Assembly: GCA_025917655.1 (NCBI GenBank)
Contig: CP084616.1
Location: forward strand, 1,860,001-1,924,000
Reading direction: 5' to 3'
DNA length: 64,000 nucleotides
Source: Chlorella sorokiniana
Taxonomy: Eukaryota; Chlorophyta; Trebouxiophyceae; Chlorellales; Chlorellaceae
The position numbers were made by a program, and so were the translations under genes. The notes under the pieces are model-generated. The model was not told the DNA's origin and made no database searches. It saw only the letters and a list, made by a program, of their open reading frames with translations. The stretch's first letter is position 1. Each line of letters starts with the position of its first letter. Below, piece after piece: positions 10,601-20,579 of the stretch.

Positions 10601-13600
10601 ATGGCTGACTTGGAGGCCAACCCGATATCTGGAAAAGATGTCGACATCGTCGTTACCAAGCCAGGGCGCACAACCAGGGCACTGAGCACGGCCTTTCTCT
10701 CTCATGGGATGAGCGTGTCATTTCAGGTGTGCCTGCCTCAGTGGGTGCTTCGATCTTGAAACTGTTTCACAAATGGCGCCGAGCTGTGCGGGACCTCGTC
10801 GTTGGCGCCAACTACCAGGGCCAGCGGAGCTGCAGCCTGACGACCACCCACCATCCTGGATGTTGGGCTGCTGCAGGACGTCACCTACACCGTAGTCAAC
10901 TCTCAGAACAAGAAGGAGAAGATCAGCCTGTTGAAGCACGTGTCTGGTTACATCCTGCCGCGCGAAATGACTGCCCTTGTGAGCTCATCGCCAGCTTCTG
11001 CCCGGCCCTGGCTGCCTTCGGTCCATGCTTGAGTTGTGAACTGTGCCTTGTGGCGTCCTGCTGGCTCTGTTTTAGCCTGGAAAATCATCTTGCCTGCCGC
11101 GGTCGCTGCTCCCCTGCAGATGGGGTAAGCTGATGGCGTCCGGATGCACGCCTGCATGAACAAGGCTGGCATCACGCTCGCCTGCAGTGCTTGGCAGGCC
11201 ATTGATGCAACAGGACAGCTGTACGCACCGACTGCAGATGCTCCGGTTCCCATCTGCACCTTGACCGCCTGCCGCTTCTTGCCCTTTCCCCCGCAGCCCC
11301 TCTGGCTCCGGCAAGACCACGCTGCTGGATCTGCTGGCGGGGCGCAAGACTGTGGGCCACCTGGAGGGCCACATCGCCTTTGCCGGCAACAAGCCCACGC
11401 CCCAGTTCCTGCGACGCTTCACGGGTGGGCCCTGCTGCCAGCATGAGCAGGTCTTGGTTTGTCTTCTGCACCTTGGTTACAGACACTCGCCGGTAAGCGA
11501 GCACCCAGTGTATCAAGCAGACTGACGCGTGCGCTGCTGCTGCAGGCTACGTGGAGCAGTTTGACACCCTGCTGGCCATGCTGACCGTTGAGGTGCGCTG
11601 TCTGCAGTTTGGGGCCTTGTGGGGCTGGCTGGGCGCCGGTGACTGCACCAGTGCCGGATGTGCAGTGCACAGTGTGGCAGGCCAACTCACGTGTGAGTTG
11701 CCGTGGCCTGCTTCATTCATGTTTCTCAGCATGCGCCTGCAGGAGATGCTCATGTACACGGCTGAGCTGAAGCGCCCCATCAGCCAGTCGCACGCCGAGA
11801 AGAAGTCGGCTGTGGAGGAGCTGATTGATGTGCTGGCGCTGGAGGGCTGCCGCAACGTGCTCATCGGCAACTCCATGACCAAGGGCATCAGCGGCGGGCA
11901 GGTGCGGCTGGGGGTGGGGCTTGGCAGCGCCTCAGGCCCAGGCTGCTGTGAATAAGTAGTGATCCCAGCGAGGCAGCCGACAACGTCCCACCCACAACCC
12001 TCCTGCAGTCCAAGCGTGTGAACATCGGCATTGCGCTGGTCACCAACCCCGAGTGCTCTTCCTGGGTGCGCTGGGGCGCCAGCTCGCTTTGAGGAAGCCT
12101 GCCCTGCTGCTTCGCGCTTCCCGTGTCGCTCAATCCGGCATCTGTTGACTGCCGCTGCTTGCAGATGAGCCTACCTCTGGCCTGGACTCCTACACCGCTA
12201 ATGAGGCGAGGCTGGAACAGGGGGCAGAGGCAGCGGGCAATGACGCCTGCTGTTCAGTGTGGCCTTGTGGTGGAAGCAGCTGCTAAAAAACTTGCACGGT
12301 TGCAGTTTTGCCGCCCCGTGCCTGGTGGTGTTGAATGAGAGCCTCCCGTGCCCCTTCCACGCAGGTCATGTCGGTTGTCAAGTCGCTGGCTGCCTATGGC
12401 ATCACCGTGTGCGCCACCATCCACTCCCCCACCCCCTACTGCTTCAACCTCTTCGACCGCCTGCTGCTGCTCCTGCGCGGCGAGGTCGTGTACTTTGGCC
12501 CCAACGGTGGGTGGGAGGCTGACTTGTTTCTGTGCGGGAGCCACAGCTGGCGACATCTGTGGGGGAGCCACTCCAGCTGCTGCTTCAAACCGTCGTGCTG
12601 CCCTGCCGTTCTTCTCTGCAGGCAAGATGGCCGTCGACTACTTCCACAACCAATCGCCCTCGGTAGAGGGCCTCAAGGACGGCGAGAACGAGGCGGAGTG
12701 GATCGTGGACCTCACCACGCAGGTTGGCTGGGCCTTCCCTGGCAGCCGGGCCGCAGCAGCCCGCCAGGAGCTGCCAAGCAGCGGCCGGCTGGCAGTGTCG
12801 CTTGGGCCTCGCCCTCCTGCTTGTGTGGCAGCTAGCTGGGGTGGCTGAGCCGACACGGTGGCACAAGGAGCTGTCGCTGCTGCCCCACCCTCCTCCCTGC
12901 TGCGCAGGCCGACCGCCAGGGGCGCTCCGGCGACTTTGCCGCCGCCTTCGCCAAGAGCGAGCTCAAGGCGGAGGCGGACCGCGAGATCGGGCGCATGATG
13001 GCACAAGCGTCTGACCTGGGTGGGTTGTGGGCTTGTGGTCAGTCTTGTGAGTGGAGATGCAAGTGGCAGCATGGACGGAGCTGCGGCGTGAGGCATTCAC
13101 GCCGCAGCTGTCGGGCGTGGGTGGGGCGGACTGCAACTCGGCCCGGCGTAGTGGCTGCTGCAGTGGGCCGCTGCCTGCCGGCGGCGATCCAAACTGTCGA
13201 TGAAAGGTGGCCGGCTGCAGATGAGGAGACGAAACGCGACCTGGCGGTGAAGCGGGAGACGGTGACGCCCTTCTGGTGGGCGCTCAAGACCTGGGCACGG
13301 GTGCGACGGGTGGGGGTCCACTGGTGAAGTACGCCTGAGTGGCCTGTGTGTTTGTGTGTTTGTGCGTTGGTGTGTATGCGGTGGTGGTGGTGGTTGGTGT
13401 GTGTGTGTGTGGGGTGGGGGTGGGGGTGGGGGGGGCGCAGCGGTTTCGGGAGGCTGCCCTGGCTGCTGCAGCCTGTGGCTGGTGGTGCCCCGCTTTGACG
13501 AGCCAGTTGCTGTCGTTGTTCGCTATCTCGTGATTGCATGGCTGCGCTCCTTGCTGCCCCCGCTGCAGTACCGCACCATCAAGAACTACAAGTCTCCCGA

Positions 13601-15784
13601 GTACCTGGGGCCCCGCGTCGGCGACAAGCTCGTCTTTGCGTGAGCTGGCGCCGCCGCCGCCCGCCGCCGCCCGCTGCGCCAGCTCCGGTCCCCCAATCTT
13701 TTGGAGGGGCTGACCTGTTGCCCGCGCCAATAGTGTTGTTGGTCGCAGCCAGGGCTGCCAGCGCTGCCACTTTCCTCCCGAGTGAATGAAGCCACCTGGC
13801 CACACACACGCCTCTGCTCTCTGTCATGCGTGCCCGCGTGATGCCATTGCCTGTCCACCACCTTCCGCGCAGCTTCATCATCTTCACCTTGTTTTGGTCG
13901 GTGGGCGACAACCTGGCCGCCGACAACCTGATGAACATCTCGGGTAGGCGCCCAGCCGTTCCCCCACTGCTGCGCTGCCTTCCAACGACGCCTCAGGGCG
14001 CTGTTCTTTCTTCTTCCTTTCTTTCTGCAGCTGTGCTGTTCATGTCGCTCTCGCTGCCCGCCTTTGGCGCCGCCTCCTACGTCCCCGCCATCGTGCTGGA
14101 GCGCTCGCTGTTTGTCAGGAAAGCGCCGCCCGCCCTCTGCCACGGCTGCTGCTGCTGCCTTGCGCGCAACATATTGCCGTACAGCAGACCCACAGAATGC
14201 CGGCGTTGCCGACCTCCTGCCGCGCCTGCCCGTACCGCGTGCAGGGAGCGCAACGACGGCCTGTACCGCGTCATCACCTACCTCGTTTGCAAGATCCTGG
14301 AGGAGGTCTTCATCGCCCTGCTAAACTCCATCGTGTATGGTGAGCAAGCAGCGGCAGGGTTGTGAGGCAGCGCCGTTTCTACGGCAAGAAACACGTTTGC
14401 TTCTAGAACTCTGGTTTGGCAACCCTTTTCTGCTGGCCGCCCCCTGCAGTGTGCATCGTTTGGTGGACGCTTCAGCTGCAGGGCTCCTTTGCGCTCTTCT
14501 GGCTGGCCTACTTTGTGACGCTGTCATGCGGCATCGGTGAGTGGAACGGCGACTCGTGAGCTGCTCATGAGCTGCGGGAGCTGCAGTGCTGTTGAGCAGC
14601 CGCTGCTGCTCGGTAGATTCTCTAGCGGCCGCTTGGGGGTGGGGGTGGGGGTGGGGGGCAGGCGGCGCAAGCCCGCATGCCCGTAAGGCCCCCCCCTTCG
14701 GGCCCCTCCACGCAACTCCCCCTCCACACACTCCAGAACTTTGCCCCTGAGCTCTTTGCCTCATCTGCCGCCTTTGCGCAGTGCTGGCCTACTTCATCGC
14801 TGCCATGTCACCAAACCTGGATGTCGCAAACGCCGCGCTGCCCACCTACGTCGTCACCCTGCTCTTCTTCGGCGGCTTCCTCATCCGCTATGAAGACATC
14901 CCCAACTACTGGAAGTGGTACAGCTACATCGACTTTCTCAAGTATGCGTGGGGCGCGCTGATGAAGAACCAGTTCAACGGCGACCGCAACAAGGAGGTGC
15001 GCTGCCGGCGCCGCTTGCCTGCCCCCTCCCTCCCCTCCGCCTACCCGCCGCTCACCCCACCGACCCCCCGCCTCTTGTTTACACCAAGTCTGTTTGCAGC
15101 ACTCCCCACCAACACCAGCCCACGAACTGTGCTCAAGAATAACGCGTGCGCACCCCCCCCCCCCCCTTCCCCCTTCCCCCTCACACCCCACCCCCATTCA
15201 TCCCCACACACCCTGTGTGGCACACAGTTTGTGCAAGGCCAGACGATCCTGGACTACTACGGCTTCACCGGCATCTCAATGTGGGGCTGGCTAGCCATCG
15301 AGGCCTGCTTCTTCGTAGGTGAGGCCGCCGACTGTGTGTCTGTCTGTGTGGGGGTGGGTGGGTGGGGGGTGGGTGGGGGCTGTAGTGCTGTTGTGCTGTT
15401 ATGCACCCTTTCCTCATTTTATTGAGGCAAGGAACTGCCAGAATCTTGGGGGCTTGCGCCGCCGGCTGCCGCCCCTGCACCGGGAGTGGCGCAGCATGTG
15501 GGCATGTCACCCTGTGTGGGGACTGTGTGGACAGCGTAGCTGTGCGGCGAGAACAGCTTGTGTGGGGAAGTGCTCCCCTGCAGCTTCCAGGTCGCGGCTG
15601 TGCTGCCCAGATGCCCCGCGGCCGTGCTTGCAAGGCCCGCGGCGCAGCTGCCGCCGCCAACGCTGCCGCCGCGGCCGAGGCAGGGCAGTTGCCAACCGCC
15701 GTCGCCCTCCGCCCCGCCCCTCCTGCAGCGTTCTTCGCCTTTGCCTTCCTGGCCCTCAAGTACGTGAAGCACGTGCGGCGATGA
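10601..15784 (+). CDS. ABC transporter G family half-transporter, tandem copy 2
   Basis: This is a close paralogue of the upstream gene with the same domain order and near-identical exons. Exons: 10601-10726, 10877-10978, 11120-11124, 11297-11424, 11546-11592, 11743-11901, 12009-12065, 12165-12205, 12365-12506, 12622-12722, 12908-13019, 13221-13300, 13569-13639, 13873-13943, 14031-14118, 14245-14339, 14450-14536, 14782-14996, 15228-15318, 15729-15784. Adding one base at the C run 12047-12050 in Walker B gives 625 codons. Relative to copy 1 it has two extra introns: one creates a 5-nt exon (ATGGG), the other has a GC donor after T-A-N-E. The intron 14119-14244 has a GA donor and is stop-free in frame, so retention would add 42 residues. 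The N-terminus differs most between copies (MADLEANPISGK here). An in-frame codon further upstream is not an ATG, so 10601 is preferred. Confidence 0.92.
11120..11124 (+). other. Five-nucleotide microexon in ABCG copy 2
   Basis: The sequence is ATGGG, between CAG at 11117-11119 and the donor GTAAGC. It supplies the Met-Gly that copy 1 encodes contiguously in MTALMGPSGSGK. Without it the Walker A exon is out of phase. Confidence 0.8.
12206..12364 (+). other. GC-AG intron present only in ABCG copy 2
   Basis: The donor is AATGAG|GCGAGG and the acceptor CACGCAG|GTCATG. Copy 1 encodes the same residues (NEVM) without an intron. Confidence 0.75.
13343..13437. repeat. GT/GGTG-rich simple repeat in ABCG copy 2 intron
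   Basis: TG and GGTG tracts followed by long G runs lie between exons 12 and 13. Confidence 0.85.
14119..14244 (+). other. Intron with GA donor, open in frame
   Basis: This is the homologous position of the GC-AG intron of copy 1, but it starts GAAAGC. It is 126 nt, exactly 42 codons, without a stop. It is either non-canonically spliced, retained, or carries a base error at the donor. Confidence 0.6.
15153..15166. repeat. 14-C homopolymer in ABCG copy 2 intron
   Basis: An uninterrupted C run begins a pyrimidine-rich intron 3' half before exon 19. Confidence 0.9.
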
Positions 15785-16627
15785 AGGCCTTCGGCTCTGC
15801 ACAACCAATCCTCAACGAGGATGCCAGGCCAACTGGCCGAGAGCCACTCGCCTGCCCGCTTACCACGCTCCCTGCGCCACGCTCCTCTGCTACACCTGCT
15901 CATACTTTCATGTCCTGTGCATCATCCCGCTTGGATGCGTGTCATTACGTGCTTTAGCCTAGCCCAGATAGGCCATCTCTCAGTTGCGGCTGCAAACGTG
16001 GCGTGCTTACATGTCAGAGCGCATTTGCATGACGTGGCACAGTTGCTGGTTGGCGATGCATCTAGAACGTTGGACATTGTTGTTGATCATCGGGTGCGGC
16101 ATTCTTTGCTTCGCTAGTGAAGACGAATGAATCAGCGGATCAAGGTCAAGGGAATCAGGATGGCGTTGGCTCTGTATGTGTGCATAGGTGTGCATGGGGG
16201 ACCGTGGCGCCCGGCATGACAGAACATCGATGGCAGTGCAAAGGAGAGACGCGAGGTTGCAGGGGTGGTGAAGAACTAAGGGAACATAAAAGAAGTAATC
16301 GAGGTAGCAGGTGGTGGCAAGCGTATAGGGTGGCGGGTACACGGTGAGCATTAAACTGCGACAGCAAGCACGGCATGGGGGCTGTGGGCGGTCATGATAT
16401 GTGTGGGGCACATGGCGGGGTGCATGCATCTGGAAGAGCTGTCTACGCTACAAGCACTAGGGCGCCGCTGCTGCATCAATCAACACACATTGCGGGGCTC
16501 GCCGCCAAAGCTACGCGATGCGTGGGGCTGGGTGCGACTAACTAAGGGGCGGTGTGGCCGGCGGCCGCCAGCGGCTGGCAGCACTCAGGTAAGCCCGACA
16601 AGAGGCGCCTGCCAAACCAAGCAGCGC
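15785..16627. other. Convergent 3' region between ABCG copy 2 and bestrophin 1
   Basis: No exon was recognised. It is less GC-rich in the middle. A minus-strand TGTAA (plus TTACA, 16007-16011) could serve the bestrophin gene, though it is about 620 nt from its stop. Confidence 0.5.
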
Positions 16628-18484
16628 TCAGGCATCGGACTCGTCGAAGGAATCAAATATGGCCGCGGCCGGGGCAGGCTTGCGCGGCGCGGCCGCGCCC
16701 GCCCCAGGCCAAACGTGCCCGGGGACGGGCGCTGCGCCGTTGGCGCCGGCCGCACGCGCACGCCTCGCAGCCGCTGCCCTCTTATCGGCAGACCGCTCCA
16801 GAGAGCCACCAGGCACACCACTCAGGCCTGGGTCAGCCAGGCCGGAGGCGGCAAGAGCGGCGTCCACCTCCCGGGCGGCGGCGGCGGCCGCCGCCTTGGC
16901 TGCACGCTTGCTGGGGCCCGCCTGCTGCAGCAGGTCGGCCAGCCCGCACTCCATCTCCTGGCACATCTCCTCCAGCGGCAGGATGCCGAAAGGCTCCTCG
17001 ATGGCCACTGTGTGTATTTGGGGAAGGGGGGGGCAGCGAACTGGTGAGTATCGATTCTAAGCGGCCGGCAGCAAGGCACCCTGGGTAATATGGGGCGGCC
17101 AGGTAAGGGGGGAAGGGGAGGGGAAGGGGAGCGGGCACCAGCGGGCAGCCAGCCGGTGCAGCGGGCAGGCGAGGGCACAAACGGGAGCGCGGAGTGGAGT
17201 CGGCAGGATGGGCCCGACTCAACCGCAGCCTGGCAGGGCCACACGGGCAGCTGCATGCCCACCGGCCTCTGCCTGCCCACCGACCGGGGCCGCCCCGCAC
17301 CCCCAGCTGCAGCCGCTCACCCCGATCTCCTCGATGCCCAGCAGCAGGAACGAAATGACGACGGTGAGCGGCACGGTGCCCCAGCCGCACTGCGCCCAGA
17401 GCCCCAGCGGCAGGCAGGCCAGCCAGATGACCTTCAGAGGGAGCAGGGGGCGCACAGAACATGGCGTATGAAAAATATGTATAATCGTATCAGTGGAGCG
17501 TGTGTGTTGGGACGGGTGGCGCTGCGCATCCGTGCAGGTGGGGTTCAGGGTTGGGGAGCAGCTGGGATGCGTCAGCTGGCCCAAGCTGGGCAGGCACATA
17601 CGCATGCACAGCAGGGCCGGGCAAGACAGCGCCACAAGCCACACGGGAGGGAAGGAGCAGCGTAAGCGCGGGCCAGCCCCAGCGCTTCGCACCATGAAGC
17701 GGGAGGTGTGGCGGGTGTAGGAGAGCGGGATGGGGGTGCGCAGCAGGCGCTCGCAGCGCCCCCACGGCGTCCTCAAACGCTGCGGGAGGAGGGGAGAAGC
17801 GCGTCAGCAGCGGCGACAGGGAGGCGTGAGCCAGGGGGTGGGGCGCTGGCTCACTGCGGGTGTTTCGTGGTGGGGGACCGGCATGAAGGGTGCAGGGTGC
17901 AGCGCGGCCCCCTCAGCACACCCTCAGCCACCGGCAGCAGCGAAGCGTGCGGTGCCCACGCTCCAGGCCCACACTGGAGACAGCCGCACCACCCACCCGT
18001 GTAGTTCTCGTCCACCCGCGCGCGATGCGTCTCTCGCAGCGGCGCCCCCTCCGCCAGCTCGGTGAGCACGGCCAGCGCAAAGGCGGGGCGGTGGCGGGCA
18101 GCCAGCAGCGCCGCCGCCTCCTGCCGGCTCAGCACGCCGCGCAGCTCGGAGGCCTGAGGAGGAGGGTGGGGGGGGTGAGGTGAGGGGGATTGGTTGCAGT
18201 GGTCAGGTGCGGGAGGGGGGACAGAGGAAGGCAGGAAGGGGTCATGTGCTCAAGATGGGGCCGGAGCCCAGGCGGGGCAGCGCATCCAGAACGGTGGGAA
18301 GGGGTCCCAGCACCAAGTCCCAGTGTGAACAGCCGCGGCGAGCGGCAACAGAGAGTGAAAAACAAGAGAGCTCCCTGCAACGCCGCCCACCAAGTCTGAG
18401 TCCTCTGTCAGCTGCGACTTGAGCGCCCGGCAGAAGGCCACCAGCCAGCGGGCGGAGGAGGCGGCGGTCTGCGTGGCGCGGCGC

Positions 18485-18518
<34 letters not shown>

Positions 18519-19516
18519 GCCGCCGGCGGCCAGCAGCAGGCGCAGGGTGTCACGGGAGCGGGTGTTGATGGCGTCCCAGGCCGCCACCGCCTGCTGCCAG
18601 CGCTCGTAGGAGGTGTTGGTGCTGCGTGGGTGCATGGGTGGGGGTGGGTGGATGGGTGGGGAGGGGGGCTGTCTGTGTTTCATGAGGCGCGGAATGTGGC
18701 ACATGAGGGGCCAGCCAGGCAGCAAGCTGCGCCGTGCAGCCATGCAGCTCGCAGCATTCGCGAGCAGCAGGCAGCGGCCCCTCACCGGAAGACCAGCAGC
18801 AGGGAGAGGGCAAAGGAGGTGATGTCGAATGGCAGCGGGGGCAGGATGAGGGAGGGCAGGCCGGCGGGCAGCCAGCCCTGCCGCCGCGCCTCCTCGTACG
18901 CGCACACGGCGGCGGCGGCAGCCCCCGCAGACAGGATGGGCGGTGCAAGGCCCCGCACGATCCGGGACTGCAGGATCCCGGACATGTGCCGCGCCTGCGA
19001 TCAGGCAGAGAGGAAGGGAAACTCGAGTTGGGCTGCAGGGCGAGTTGTGGTGCAGCGGGCCAGGGAAGGAGAGTGAAACAAGGGTTGTTTGTTTGCAAGG
19101 GTCGCGTGGGCAGCAGCTCACGTAGCGGGCAGTGGACCGGTGGAACGCCCAGCGCTTGAAGGTGAACAGGCTGAGCTGGCGCATGTGCCTGCAACACAGG
19201 CGAGGAACAGCAGCGAGCGGTCGGGAGGGTCGGCAGACCTGCATGCGTTGCGGCACAGCACGTGCTTTGTGCCTGGGCTGAGAAGCGGCAGCTACGGGGC
19301 AAGGGACTGCAGCACTGGAGGCATGCCGGCTCCCGATTCGGCGCCGGCGCCAGCCCCGCCTCACCGCCGCCCCTGCTCCTTGGCGCAGTCCAGCTGCAGG
19401 TCGCTCTCAGCCTCCTCCAGGCACCAGGTGTCCTCCGAGCTGCGCGTGGACCTGGGTGCTGAGCCCAGGGTGAGGGCCGCGTCAGCCAACAAGCCCGGCA
19501 GCAGCACTTCTGCCAT
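16628..19516 (-). CDS. Bestrophin-family anion channel 1 (plant VCCN-like)
   Basis: Bestrophins form pentameric chloride/bicarbonate channels; plant and algal members sit mostly in thylakoid or plastid membranes. Exons, 5' to 3' on the minus strand: 19365-19516, 19122-19188, 18786-18994, 18391-18621, 17997-18153, 17693-17779, 17321-17431, 16628-17007. Diagnostic segments are RWAFHRSTARY, S-Y-E-R-W before RSRDTLRLLL, RTPIPLSYTRHTSRF, and GIEEIG followed by VAIEEPFGILPL. The C-terminus is Ala-rich and ends FDSFDESDA. Three frame breaks were seen: one base short in the GCG tract near 18487-18530, one C too many at 17759-17763, and one C short at 17320-17323. The start used is the ATG at 19514-19516; the frame stays open upstream to about 20011, so a transit peptide upstream is possible. 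It faces bestrophin 2 head to head. Confidence 0.85.
18487..18530. repeat. CCG trinucleotide tract in bestrophin 1 coding exon
   Basis: This is a GC-only triplet run encoding poly-Ala or poly-Gly. The reading frame changes across it, so its length is suspect. Confidence 0.85.
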
Positions 19517-20579
19517 GCCACAAGTGGGCTGCAAGTGGCGGCGGCGCCTAGGCCCAGGGCTTGTCGGCGCCCGCCGGCTGTTGATGGCCGCTTGCGGGCG
19601 CAGCCGGTGCTGCAATAACTGCGCCCTCCAGGGAGGTATGGGTTGCAGCTGTGCGGAGCTGAGCCGTGGGACAGAATGCGCATCTCGGCAAGAATGGACT
19701 AAACGAGGGGTGACCAAGTCCTTCTCGAAGTGATCGGGGATGCCGAGGAATAAAATGGCGCAAAGGTGGGCAGCGCTTAAAGCCGTCCCTCCATCCAAAG
19801 GGTCCTTGCAAGTTCCACCCTCCTTAGGACCGCGTGCGCCGTTCAAGCAATCAGACGCGGATGTCCGACGAGCACGGCAGTCAAAGAAAGAATGCAAGCA
19901 CCACGGGGCAGCACCGCGCTTCCAAGCGCGGGTGCGCTGAAGCAAGCTGTCGACACGTTTTCCGTTGAAACTTCTTCTTCTTTCCGGAAGCTGTAAAACG
20001 ACACGTGTCATGAATTTGGCACGATAGCCCTATAACAGGCCTACTACCAGCAGCTCTGACCATCACAGCCTTGCGACATGCATGCCGGTTGACCGCCGGT
20101 CTGGAGTCTCGCAGATGAGGATGCGCACCCATCAGTTGCTGTGATCCCTGCATTACAGTCAACTGACTTCCGGGCAACCAGTGCAACACCCAGCCGGCTT
20201 CCTGAAGAAGAGCACATCGCTGCTGCATGGGCAGAGGCGCCCTAGAGACGTTGACGCTGCTTCACAGTGTTGCATCCGTGGACCTGCAATGACCAACCTG
20301 ATGCTGTCACAAAGATCAAGGGCAGAGGACTGTCGAGTGCATGCAGCACCACTGCGGTCAATCGGCCGTCACCGCCGCCCGGCTGGCAACAGCTCTACCT
20401 GCCAGAGCGGGGTGATCCCCTAGCCTGCAACAAGCATGTTTGTTGCGATCTCACGTATCGAGGATTCATCAACGCGCCCTGACCTGCAGCCAGGGGCTGA
20501 TACACCTGCCGCGTGCGTCTGACTTCCCGATATGAAGGGGTTCCGCCAAGCGGGTTTGAAGACATGCATTTGTGACAGG
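19517..20579. other. Shared upstream region of the divergent bestrophin pair
   Basis: About 1.06 kb separates the two start codons. It is less GC-rich in the middle (around 19980-20180) and could be a bidirectional promoter. Part of the left side is open in the bestrophin 1 frame and may be coding. Confidence 0.5.

Noticed and set aside
4941-15784. The two ABCG genes as pseudogenes because of frame breaks
   Set aside because: All conserved motifs, splice sites and phases are intact apart from one-base run differences, and the same kind of break occurs in essential genes such as HSP90C and SQD1.
19517-20011. N-terminal extension of bestrophin 1 as coding
   Set aside because: The frame is open but its sequence is not clearly transit-like and the conserved region starts after the ATG at 19516. 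It is kept only as a possibility.
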